10,019 nucleotides of DNA, from assembly GCA_009777005.1 (NCBI GenBank), contig WRMT01000098.1:1-10019 (forward strand), in the 5' to 3' direction. The translations under genes were made by a program, and so were the position numbers. The notes below the pieces were generated by a model. That model saw only the letters and a list, made by a program, of their open reading frames with translations. It did no database searches and was not told the origin of the DNA. Positions 1 to 6,087 of this stretch are shown one piece after another. The stretch comes from Methanobrevibacter sp. GTDB taxonomy: Archaea > Methanobacteriota > Methanobacteria > Methanobacteriales > Methanobacteriaceae. Within the stretch, counting starts at the first letter, position 1. The number at the start of each line of letters is the position of its first letter.

Positions 1-221
1 TTTGAGTATTTAAACTCAAAAAAGCCATACAATTTGTACTTTTATCAACGAAACATACAATGAGCTTTAAACTTACCAACTAAAATACCAATGACCTCTG
101 ATTTTTCCCAAAAATCTAGGACCCTAATAAGATAATCTTATATAATTTATTTAAATAGTGAATAATAAGGAGATATTCCATAAAACGAAATCCCCCTTTT
201 AGAGATTTTAAAAATTTTGAA

Positions 222-237
222 TAAAATAGCTATTTTA
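222..237. repeat. 16-bp perfect palindrome
   Basis: TAAAATAGCTATTTTA is a perfect inverted repeat. It contains, on both strands, the 9-mer AGCTATTTT that recurs in other spacers of this window. It could be a protein-binding site or a short hairpin. No adjacent gene tells which. Confidence 0.5.
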
Positions 238-289
238 AAACTAAACTAATCTATTATTCCTTATATTGGAATTTAGCTATATTTATTTT

Positions 290-313
290 TATCTAACTAA
301 CGTTAGATAGATA
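290..313. repeat. 24-bp near-perfect palindrome centred on AACGTT
   Basis: Two 9-bp arms flank a central AACGTT, and only one pair of positions (298-6 bp arms, third base out from the core) mismatches. It has more G and C than its surroundings, and symmetry of this size is typical of sites for dimeric repressors such as TetR-type proteins. No gene in the window starts nearby, so a role as operator is an inference only. Confidence 0.4.
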
Positions 314-431
314 TATTTTTGAATTATTATTTTAATATGAAAGAAAATTCAATGTAAAACTGATTAGTATATTGATTAGCATAGTTTTAATTTTTATTAT
401 TCAAATAAATTATTTATATTTTATATATAAG

Positions 432-510
432 TTATTACCAAACTTCTTTCATCAAAATTAATATTCATTTATAAATAAATAAGATTTTTTGGAAAATTAT
501 TTGGTAATAA
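432..510. repeat. Long-range inverted repeat, 11-bp arms
   Basis: The arm TTATTACCAAA (432-442) has its exact reverse complement at 500-510, leaving a 57-nt AT-rich loop. It could fold as a stem in RNA or mark the ends of a short element. No terminal duplication of a target site is visible. Confidence 0.35.
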
Positions 511-597
511 GCTATAATCTTTTAAAAATTGTATTTTTTCTATTTAAAGTTTAATAATTATTAATTTGATTAATAATTTATTTATAATTAAATTTTT

Positions 598-621
598 AAG
601 TTTATAAATAAGTTTATAAAA
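598..621. repeat. Short 12-bp tandem repeat
   Basis: AAGTTTATAAAT (598-609) is followed at once by AAGTTTATAAAA (610-621). It is a low-complexity tandem duplication, with no evident role. Confidence 0.4.
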
Positions 622-976
622 TATTATATAATTTTAAAAGTTTTTATGAAATTAATTTTTTAATAAAATATAAATAGATAAGTATGAAAAACTATAAAAA
701 TTTAAATTATACATTACCTTAAGTACAATATTATATTTTAAAAAAAATAGTAAGGCTGTTCTGCAATTCAAGCTTGATATTTTTATTTTTTTTTAAAATA
801 AATATATACTGGATTTATTATTAATATTAAAAAATAATCCTTATTTATTTAGTATTATTATTTTTCACATGCTCTTGGAGAATATGTAATTATAGATAAA
901 CACTTAATATATTCATTAATCATTTCACAAAAAAGTAAGTCCTTCTTGTAATACTATAAACAAAATTGTTCCTAAT

Positions 977-984
977 GGAGGAGG
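977..984 (+). promoter_or_regulatory. Strong Shine-Dalgarno site without a proper start codon
   Basis: GGAGGAGG is the best ribosome binding site on the + strand of this half and matches the methanogen anti-SD (CCUCC). It is followed after 4 nt by ATA (989-991), not by ATG, GTG or TTG. An ATG at 975 overlaps the site but opens only a five-codon frame. This suggests the start of the next ORF has been lost. Confidence 0.5.
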
Positions 985-988
985 CAAA

Positions 989-1097
989 ATAACGGGCGAT
1001 ACTAGAGAAAATTTGGAAAAAAGTCTGTAAAAAAGTTCTTACTAAACATATATCGTTTCCAGAACTTTTAGAAGAAATAAAAGAGAATTATTTATGA
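989..1097 (+). pseudogene. Broken small ORF coupled to the repeat-protein gene
   Basis: Behind the strong GGAGGAGG site, frame ATA ACG GGC GAT runs 13 codons to a stop at 1028. A one-base slip on the A6 run at 1017-1022 leads into a second open frame that continues to TGA at 1095-1097, giving a helical, lysine-rich tail that ends in LLEEIKENYL. That stop overlaps the ATG of the next gene (ATGA, 1094-1097), a classic translational coupling arrangement. Repaired, the product would be about 36 residues with no recognised family. Both a lost start codon and a frameshift must be assumed, so it is a decayed gene, a slippage-read gene or a sequencing artefact. The function is unknown. Confidence 0.4.
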
Positions 1098-2077
1098 ATC
1101 CTAAAATCGAATCATTTATAGAACAATTGTATGAAGCTTTTCCTACTTTAATGACACCAGATTTTGTTGAAACACTGGAAATAGATTTAAAAAATAAATT
1201 ATTACATGAACAAATAAGTTTTTTAAAGGAAGAAATATTGCCCTATCTTCGTGAAAGAGAATCTAGCATTACAGAGGTAAAAAGCACTCTTCCTGATAAA
1301 AACTATGAGGAAAATTTTGAACAAAACAATGACCAACAAACACCAACCGAAACAACAGAACAAGAAAAAAACACCAAACCCAACAATAACCAACAAACAC
1401 CAACCGAAACAACAGAACAAGAAAAAAACACCAAACCCAACAAACACCAACAAACACCAACCGAAACAACAGAACAAGAAAAAAACACCAAACCCAACAA
1501 ACACCAACAAACACCAACCGAAACAACAGAACAAGAAAAAAACACCAAACCCAACAATAACCAACAAACACCAACCGAAACAACAGAACAAGAAAAAAAC
1601 ACCAAACCAAACAATAACCAACAAACACCAACCGAAACAACTGAACAGGATAATAATCTTGAACCAGAAATTTTAGAACGCCCCAAACAAGACATTCAAG
1701 AAGGACAAGATGAAGACATAATCGGTAGAGAAACCCCGAAAGAAGATAAAAAACCAGAAGATACAGATCAAACTAATGAAGACGACCAAGAACAATTATT
1801 ACTCAGTGGAGACGAATTATTCAATTATTTAAAAGAAAAACTAGAAGATGTTTCCAATATAAGTGATTTAAATAAGTTGATACCTGAAATAAAAAGATTA
1901 AAGAATGAAGAAATCACCAAAGATTCTAAAGCATTATTATGCAGAAAGGTAGGAGAAGTATATCTTAAGCATAATTGTAGAAAAGAAGCTTTAAACAGTT
2001 TTAAAAAAGCTTTAAACTATAATCCAAAGGTTGGAGTAAAAAGAATATTTAATAAGTTAAAAAAAGAGTTGCAATAG
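1094..2077 (+). CDS. Repeat-containing hydrophilic protein with TPR-like C-terminus
   Basis: This is a 327-residue cytoplasmic protein of unknown function; there is no signal peptide or membrane segment. Residues 1-66 look helical. Residues 81-185 hold five full and one partial copy of a 19-residue repeat (core QQTPTETTEQEKNTKPN), which should be extended and disordered. Residues about 186-237 are very acidic. Residues 238-327 are helical and end in a TPR-like pair of helices (VGEVYLKHN...EALNSFKKALNYNPK), pointing to a protein-protein contact. No good ribosome binding site precedes the ATG; the start overlaps the stop of a broken upstream ORF, so translation may be coupled. The low-complexity linker could act as a variable spacer between the two ends. 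The ORF is real, because frame is kept through every repeat, but no known function can be named. Confidence 0.85.
   Translation: MNPKIESFIEQLYEAFPTLMTPDFVETLEIDLKNKLLHEQISFLKEEILPYLRERESSITEVKSTLPDKNYEENFEQNNDQQTPTETTEQEKNTKPNNNQQTPTETTEQEKNTKPNKHQQTPTETTEQEKNTKPNKHQQTPTETTEQEKNTKPNNNQQTPTETTEQEKNTKPNNNQQTPTETTEQDNNLEPEILERPKQDIQEGQDEDIIGRETPKEDKKPEDTDQTNEDDQEQLLLSGDELFNYLKEKLEDVSNISDLNKLIPEIKRLKNEEITKDSKALLCRKVGEVYLKHNCRKEALNSFKKALNYNPKVGVKRIFNKLKKELQ
1334..1648 (+). repeat. 57-bp tandem repeat inside the CDS (5.5 copies)
   Basis: Units start at 1334, 1391, 1448, 1505 and 1562, with a sixth partial copy from 1619 to 1648 that drifts in sequence. Units are almost identical in DNA. The variation sits in the last two codons (NN in units 1, 4 and 5; KH in units 2 and 3) plus one silent ccc/cca change in unit 5. 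As 57 is a multiple of three, gain or loss of units keeps the frame. The + strand is nearly all A and C, which is why long spurious open frames appear in other frames and on the other strand. Confidence 0.95.
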
Positions 2078-2079
2078 CG

Positions 2080-2147
2080 AAAAAACATTTTTTGTAATAA
2101 TCCTCTCTTGAATTTTTTATTATTTTTTGTTTCAATATCAATTTTTT
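2080..2147 (+). terminator. Oligo-T terminator region after the repeat-protein gene
   Basis: Right after the stop (2075-2077), an A6-CA-T6 fold (2080-2093) is followed by three further T6 tracts at 2113-2118, 2123-2128 and 2142-2147. Archaeal RNA polymerase stops at such U-tracts without needing a strong stem, so this is a good termination zone. Confidence 0.6.
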
Positions 2148-2286
2148 GAATCAATTTATCAATAAACTCTAAAAAAAATTAGCTATTTTTCTTTGTTCTT
2201 CTAATGAATGAATATAATCTTTAATTTATTAATTAACGAGCATATAAATGCACTACCGAAACACCTTTAGCTAAAGATACTATTTC

Positions 2287-2306
2287 ATTTCTTAAAATTA
2301 AGAAAT
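2287..2306. repeat. Perfect 9-bp inverted repeat
   Basis: ATTTCTTAA and TTAAGAAAT flank a 2-nt centre. It may be a dyad-symmetric binding site, or a small hairpin in RNA. Confidence 0.4.
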
Positions 2307-2358
2307 ATGTGTCATGTCAAATACTTTTTGAAAGTAAAAATATGGTACAATCCCATTT

Positions 2359-2393
2359 CTTAAAAATGTAATAGGTTTGAATCTATTTTTAAG
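2359..2393 (+). repeat. 9-bp stem with 17-nt loop
   Basis: CTTAAAAAT (2359-2367) pairs with ATTTTTAAG (2385-2393). The loop also allows a smaller alternative stem (AATAG with CTATT). The folding is AT-rich and may be weak. Confidence 0.3.
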
Positions 2394-2618
2394 ATAGGAA
2401 TAAAGTATTTAACATTATTCCCCTAGCTATATTCCTTTTAATTTCACATGTACAATCCATTTATTGTTTTTTATGTAATTATTCCTATGGCTGGTTATTT
2501 TTCAACGACTTAAGTATATTATTTAATTTTTTTTATATTGATACAACGAAATATTTAAATATGTAGTTACATATATTTTATTTTATATCCTCCAGTGATT
2601 TGAAAATAGTTGTCTAAG

Positions 2619-2667
2619 AATATGAAAAACTTTCATATTTGAAGGAATTAATAATAAAATTCCTTCA
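2619..2667 (+). promoter_or_regulatory. Two back-to-back hairpins abutting a ribosome binding site
   Basis: Hairpin 1 pairs 2619-2627 with 2631-2639 (9 bp, 3-nt loop AAC). Hairpin 2 pairs 2640-2649 with 2658-2667 (10 bp, 8-nt loop). Both stems are perfect, and there is no spacing between them. The last base of hairpin 2 is the first base of AGGTGAT (2667-2673), so folding could govern access of the ribosome to the small ORF that follows. It could equally be a pair of operators. The arrangement is seen in the sequence; the role is inferred. Confidence 0.5.
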
Positions 2668-2673
2668 GGTGAT
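2667..2673 (+). promoter_or_regulatory. Perfect Shine-Dalgarno site AGGTGAT
   Basis: This matches the archaeal anti-SD sequence over seven bases. It is followed by ATG at 2681 (only a three-codon frame) and by ATG at 2685, which opens the frame of the disrupted small gene described next. A site this good argues that a real gene once started here, or still does. Confidence 0.55.
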
Positions 2674-2684
2674 AGTTTATATGG

Positions 2685-2898
2685 ATGTTTGAAATTTTAA
2701 AAGTTATTTTTGAACATTTAAAAATTGAAAATTCCCTATTTTTTATAAAGTAGAGAACTATATGGTTGCAATGTTGATTTACTCTTGATAAACCATAGTC
2801 TATTTTTCTCATCACTTAACCATTTTAAAAGTTTTAATTTGTTAATTGGAGAAAAAAAAGTAAATGGACGTATTTTTAGATTAGTTAATCAGGAATAA
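2685..2898 (+). pseudogene. Frame-disrupted small gene, resembling a winged-helix regulator
   Basis: The first frame (2685-2753) gives 22 residues, starting MFEILKVIFEHLKIEN. A second frame opens at 2749 and runs to TAA at 2896-2898, ending with SFNLLIGEKKVNGRIFRLVN. Skipping one A of the AAA at 2747-2749 joins them into about 70 residues. The joined product has helix-helix-helix spacing, then a short hairpin-like wing (EKKVNGRIFRL) as in ArsR- or MarR-like winged-helix proteins. That family resemblance is from memory of the pattern, not a search. The perfect AGGTGAT site in front supports a genuine gene. It lies just upstream of the iron-sulfur protein, which it may once have regulated. A sequencing error would restore an intact gene. 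Confidence 0.4.
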
Positions 2899-2923
2899 TA
2901 GTAAAATAAAAAATATAACTATA

Positions 2924-3772
2924 ATGAGAGGGATAATAGTGCCAAAAAATACATGTTGTTCTGGAATAAAAGAAGATTTGATAGAAAAAGAGATTGAAGA
3001 AAAAGCTGGATGTGATTGCAGTGATTTTACATTAGTTGACCAATCTAAAATAGGAAATCCTAAAACCCCAAAAAAAGAAATTAACATTTCTTTATTAAAA
3101 CAATTGGAAGAAAAAAGTAAAAAATTAAGTATTACAAGTATTAGCTATGCAAAGACACCTGCAAATGTTTTAGAAAAAAACGATGATTTAAAATATTCTA
3201 ATGCTATTGTTTTGACTTTACCTATAGGAATGGACATAATTGATGAGATTCCTAGTGATAAAGCTCAAGAACTCAATAATGAACTATATGAAAAATTTGG
3301 AAATAGTACTTATGAGCTTTCTGATTATTTAAGAAAAGAAGGATTTGCTACACAAGTTGCTCATCCTAAGGAAGAATTGACAGATCTTTCAAGCTTAGGT
3401 CAAGAAGCAAATTTAGGATACATAGGAAAAAATGGATTATTAATCACTCCAGAATTAGGACCAAGAGTTAAAATATCAGCAATATTAACAACAATAGAAA
3501 ACCTACCCTACTCTGATAAAAATTCACATGAATGGATAAAAAACTATTGTAAAAGATGTAGTAAGTGTATTAAAAACTGTCCCCAAGAAGCACTTATTGA
3601 AAATGAGGATAAATTAGCTAAAGCCAAACTTATCGATGAAAAATGTATTGGTTGTAGTCAAGGGTGTACCTATTGTATTGAATCTTGTCCATTTTTTGTA
3701 AATGGATATGATTGGGTTAAAGAAAAACAAGTAAAATTAGAAACAAAATTAAAAGAAAAAGGAAAATTGTAA
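2924..3772 (+). CDS. QueG-like double [4Fe-4S] cluster protein
   Basis: This is a 282-residue cytoplasmic iron-sulfur protein related to epoxyqueuosine reductase and reductive-dehalogenase-type ferredoxins. Visible are the family motif LGYIGKNGLLITPELG (residues 164-179), then two cluster motifs: C209-x2-C212-x2-C215-x3-C219-P, and C244-x3-C248-x2-C251-x3-C255-P with C241 nearby. Such proteins carry electrons between two [4Fe-4S] clusters; in QueG these reduce a cobalamin. The QueG N-terminal domain is poorly matched here, so tRNA modification is not assured, and the substrate is unknown. Odd extra cysteines occur near the N-terminus (C11, C12, C30, C32). The start is uncertain. No ribosome site precedes ATG 2924, whereas GTG 2939 has GAGAGGG (2926-2932) six bases ahead, so the protein may be five residues shorter. 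Confidence 0.85.
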   Translation: MRGIIVPKNTCCSGIKEDLIEKEIEEKAGCDCSDFTLVDQSKIGNPKTPKKEINISLLKQLEEKSKKLSITSISYAKTPANVLEKNDDLKYSNAIVLTLPIGMDIIDEIPSDKAQELNNELYEKFGNSTYELSDYLRKEGFATQVAHPKEELTDLSSLGQEANLGYIGKNGLLITPELGPRVKISAILTTIENLPYSDKNSHEWIKNYCKRCSKCIKNCPQEALIENEDKLAKAKLIDEKCIGCSQGCTYCIESCPFFVNGYDWVKEKQVKLETKLKEKGKL

Positions 3773-3801
3773 AAATAAATTTTTAGTACTCAAGTAATAG
3801 A

Positions 3802-3957
3802 ATGATTAAATTTGGAATCGCATACAGAGCTGTAGCTTCTAATTCAAAAGAATTTAAAGATAATATTACTTTTATCAGTATAACTTCAAATATAGTGGAG
3901 ATAAAGTCAAAAATTATAGAAAAATATCAATATCATGATAAATTGAGTATTCATTAA
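3802..3957 (+). CDS. Small hypothetical protein, faintly like the C-terminal half of CutA
   Basis: This is a 51-codon ORF between the iron-sulfur protein and arsC on the same strand. The product is soluble. Its second half (ITFISITSNIVEIKSK, then IIEKYQYHDKLSI) recalls the end of CutA, a trimeric metal-tolerance protein in which a strand ending in K-T is followed by a helix and an HPYE-like motif. The N-terminal half of CutA is absent and no clear ribosome binding site precedes the ATG, so it could be a gene fragment. It could also be a chance ORF, though 51 sense codons without a stop are uncommon at this base composition. The CutA link is inference from a remembered pattern only. Confidence 0.35.
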   Translation: MIKFGIAYRAVASNSKEFKDNITFISITSNIVEIKSKIIEKYQYHDKLSIH

Positions 3958-3992
3958 TGCAGAACAAATACTGAGAAATTTTAAGTGATTTA

Positions 3993-4418
3993 ATGAACAA
4001 TGGAGTTTATAATAAGAAAAAAATACTTTTTATCTGCAAAAACAACTCTATACGATCTCAAATTGCAGAAGCAATAGTTAATTCACTATATGATAAAACT
4101 CATATGGCTTTTAGCGGAGGAACAGAAGTAAAAAGCATCCATGAAAACACAATAAGGGTTTTAAAAGAGATCAACATTGATATTTCAAATAAAAAATCTA
4201 AAAATATTGAAATCTTTAAAAAAATGAAATTTAACCATGTTATAACAGTTTGTGAAGATGATAACTGCCCTTTTTTTCCAAATGCCAATAATCACATTCA
4301 TAAAAAGTTCAAAAATCCTGACAATTCCTTAAAACCAGAAAATTTAGACTCATTTAGAGAAGTTAGAGATGAAATAAAAAAATGGTTAGCTGAACTTGTT
4401 GAAAATGAAATAATTTAG
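3993..4418 (+). CDS. Arsenate reductase / low-molecular-weight tyrosine phosphatase family
   Basis: This 141-residue protein has the ArsC fold of the thioredoxin-coupled class. The P-loop C15-K-N-N-S-I-R21-S fits CX5R. A second motif VITVCEDDNCPFFP (83-96) supplies C87 and C92, equivalent to the redox pair Cys82/Cys89 of Staphylococcus aureus ArsC, though closer together by two residues. FREVRDEIKKW near the end is typical of the family. It should reduce arsenate to arsenite by a cysteine relay, or dephosphorylate a protein. The usual D-P motif carrying the acid catalyst appears as N-P (FKNPDNS), so activity may be altered. No arsenite pump or ArsR lies nearby. AAGTGAT (3983-3989) is a modest ribosome site just before the ATG. 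Family assignment is firm; arsenate as substrate is less so. Confidence 0.88.
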   Translation: MNNGVYNKKKILFICKNNSIRSQIAEAIVNSLYDKTHMAFSGGTEVKSIHENTIRVLKEINIDISNKKSKNIEIFKKMKFNHVITVCEDDNCPFFPNANNHIHKKFKNPDNSLKPENLDSFREVRDEIKKWLAELVENEII

Positions 4419-4845
4419 GTGAATTAGCAATTCTAACTATGATTAGATGGTACATATGATATATTAAAAGGTATTTGATATAGATTTCATAACCTATAGT
4501 ATTTTACTTAATGAATATAACAAATAAAATTTTTATGAATAATGTTAAAAATCTTTTAAATTAAGTTTAAAATGATTATACAAATTATAGTCCCAAAAAT
4601 AAAGTTTTTAATTAATTATAATTTTTTAAAATTTTAAAATTCATTTATTTTTAAATTTAACTTAAAATATTTATATTTTTTTATAATAAAATTATTAATA
4701 TTTATTTTTAAATTTAACTTAAAATATTTATATTTTTTTATAATAAAATTATTAATATTTATTTTTAAAATTAAAACTTTTATTAATATATCTATTAGAT
4801 TTACTTATCTTTTTCACAGTGTTAGTCCATGCATTTTTTATTTTC
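4419..4845. other. Convergent AT-rich spacer
   Basis: This separates the + strand arsC-like gene from the - strand EndoQ gene. No gene is seen. The middle is almost pure A and T and holds the tandem duplication at 4643-4769. T-rich runs on both strands could end transcription from either side. Confidence 0.6.
4643..4769. repeat. Exact 57-bp tandem duplication, 2.2 copies
   Basis: The unit at 4643-4699 is repeated without change at 4700-4756, and the first 13 bases appear a third time (4757-4769). The unit is nearly all A/T and contains no gene. Perfect identity points to a recent duplication. Its period equals that of the repeat in the gene at 1094, but the sequences are unrelated. Confidence 0.9.
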
Positions 4846-4865
4846 CCAAAAATAGCTAAGCTATT
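4844..4865 (-). terminator. Hairpin-plus-U terminator of the EndoQ gene
   Basis: AATAGCT (4851-4857) and AGCTATT (4859-4865) form a 7-bp stem. It overlaps the stop codon of the EndoQ gene (4864-4866). On the - strand it reads into a run of five T before GGG, so it may end the transcript directly at the stop codon. Confidence 0.45.
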
Positions 4866-6057
4866 AAAAATTATCAAGAGTAATTATTTTTTCTTTCTGT
4901 ACAGGTTCTTCTTGAACTTTTTCATCAAAAGATATTTCACCATACTTTCCCCCTCTACCTGGAGAAATATTAATGGTTTTTTTTCTAAAAGAATCAATAG
5001 CTGGAGCTATATCTTCATTAATATTAGCTATTTTATTAAGAGGTACATTTATTAACACTTCAATTTCATTTTGGAATTTATCAATTAGTTCTTTCCATTT
5101 ATTTTGAACTGTTTTTGTGGTAACACCTTTATCATAAACCATACTAATTATTTCAGCTAATGGCATTAAATGAATATATGGTGGTCTGTCTTTAGGGTGA
5201 TGAGGCTTATCCCAAGTAGCTATTTCAGATATTCTATAATCAACACCTTTTTTTATGGTTCCACCACAAGTACATTTCATCTTATTTTCTTTAGCTATTA
5301 ATGGATCAATAATTTGATAGCATTTAGTGCATCCAGTCATGTGATATTTACCTAAATTTGGAACTAATCCATAGTTTGCTTTAATTTTCTTATTTTTAAT
5401 TGCAGATTTCAATGAAGAAAATGAAATATCTTCAAGATCTATTTGATTAAATTCCCTACCTAATCTATGTGGCCATGGAGAATGTGCATCGGAATTTGAT
5501 AAAAATGGAATATCTTGTAATTCTTCTATAGTATCAGCCATATTAGTGTCAGCCGATAATCCAAGCTCTAAAAAATCTGGTTTTTTCCCATAACAATCAT
5601 AAATACTGTCGAACGACTTATACATCCCAGTCCATGGAGTAAAAGCATGTGCAGGTCCTACCAAACAATCATAATCTTTAGCTAAGTCCATGATTTCTGC
5701 ACCATTCATTTTAGTCCTAGGTCTTCCATCTTTATTTTTATTTACAGAAACTAATTTATCAGCCATTTCTTTAGCTATTTCCATGGTAGGAATTATGATT
5801 AAATGGTGTATTCTTTTTTCTCCTTCAACTTCAGTAGTCAAAAGAAAATCACAGTCTTTTTTTGAGTAAATTCCATCTCCAGAGTATTTTGTACTATTTT
5901 CAATAATTTTTTGCCAACCAGGATGAAAAGCATCTCCTGTACCCATTAATTGAAGACCTTTAAGCTTTGCTTGAGGAGCTATATTATCAATTAGCATGTC
6001 CTTAGAGCTTGCCATAGAAAAACAGCTATGAACATGTAAATCTGCATTAACTATCAT
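4864..6057 (-). CDS. Endonuclease Q (EndoQ), PHP-domain DNA repair nuclease
   Basis: This 397-residue protein belongs to the PHP-domain family that includes EndoQ of Pyrococcus furiosus (TIGR00375 type). EndoQ nicks DNA on the 5' side of deaminated bases (uracil, hypoxanthine, xanthine) and abasic sites. PHP metal motifs are visible: DLHVHS (6-11), GTGDAFHPGW (39-48), TTEVEG (74-79), GPAHAFTPW (134-142) and SNSDAHS (187-193). A four-cysteine zinc site follows (C243-x2-C246 and C262-x-C264), as in EndoQ. The C-terminal part is helical and ends in IITLDNF, similar to a PCNA-binding peptide but lacking the leading Gln and last aromatic. Length is close to the family norm. No ribosome binding site precedes the ATG, while a TATA-like palindrome lies about 24 bp upstream, fitting a leaderless mRNA. 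The family is well supported; enzyme activity is by homology. Confidence 0.88.
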   Translation of the reverse strand: MIVNADLHVHSCFSMASSKDMLIDNIAPQAKLKGLQLMGTGDAFHPGWQKIIENSTKYSGDGIYSKKDCDFLLTTEVEGEKRIHHLIIIPTMEIAKEMADKLVSVNKNKDGRPRTKMNGAEIMDLAKDYDCLVGPAHAFTPWTGMYKSFDSIYDCYGKKPDFLELGLSADTNMADTIEELQDIPFLSNSDAHSPWPHRLGREFNQIDLEDISFSSLKSAIKNKKIKANYGLVPNLGKYHMTGCTKCYQIIDPLIAKENKMKCTCGGTIKKGVDYRISEIATWDKPHHPKDRPPYIHLMPLAEIISMVYDKGVTTKTVQNKWKELIDKFQNEIEVLINVPLNKIANINEDIAPAIDSFRKKTINISPGRGGKYGEISFDEKVQEEPVQKEKIITLDNF

Positions 6058-6075
6058 AGTTAATATTAAGCTATT

Positions 6076-6087
6076 TTAATATATTAA
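6076..6087 (-). promoter_or_regulatory. Probable TATA box of the EndoQ gene
   Basis: TTAATATATTAA is centred about 24 bp upstream of the ATG (6057). Archaeal transcription starts roughly 22-27 bp past the TATA centre, which would place the first base at or next to the start codon. Together with the missing ribosome site, this points to a leaderless transcript. Confidence 0.5.

Larger units (their letters stand above)
1..974. other. AT-rich gene-free region
   Basis: I find no convincing gene in this stretch of almost 1 kb. It is dominated by A/T runs, short palindromes and small direct repeats; the clearest are listed separately. A 14-bp perfect palindrome (TTAATAATTATTAA) lies at 551-564 and a 10-bp one (TCAAGCTTGA) at 768-777, inside the only locally GC-richer patch (about 751-777). 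That patch does not fold as a tRNA and has no visible C/D box pair. The first 20 bases form a 7-bp stem (1-7 with 14-20). Short open stretches on the - strand touch the left edge but are too short to call a gene. Confidence 0.6.
2148..2618. other. Gene-free spacer with hairpins
   Basis: I see no gene here. A 44-codon open stretch at 2237-2371 has no start signal and is within what chance allows at this base composition. The 12-mer CATTTCTTAAAA occurs at 2286-2297 and 2354-2365. The first copy is half of a 9-bp hairpin (2287-2295 with 2298-2306). The second begins a 9-bp stem (2359-2367 with 2385-2393). These could belong to a structured RNA, but nothing identifies one. Confidence 0.5.

Noticed and set aside
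1..150. Short open - strand stretches touching the left edge, such as one encoding LDFWEKSEVIGILVGKFK
   Set aside because: About 30 codons, without start signal or recognised family. It could be a decayed gene end, but the window cuts it off.
751..780. GC-richer patch suspected as a tRNA or small RNA
   Set aside because: No cloverleaf can be drawn, no T-arm consensus fits, and no box motifs were found; only a 10-bp palindrome is present.
1223..1695. Long open frames on the - strand and in a second + frame across the coding repeat
   Set aside because: They arise because the A/C-rich 57-bp unit has no stop codons in most frames and its length is a multiple of three. Their products are unnatural repeats, and they have no ribosome sites.
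2237..2371. 44-codon open stretch with a protein-like look
   Set aside because: It has no start signal or family resemblance, and one such stretch is expected by chance in this much spacer.
4643..4769. Tandem units considered as a CRISPR array
   Set aside because: The two units are contiguous and identical, with no unique spacers, and no cas gene is present.
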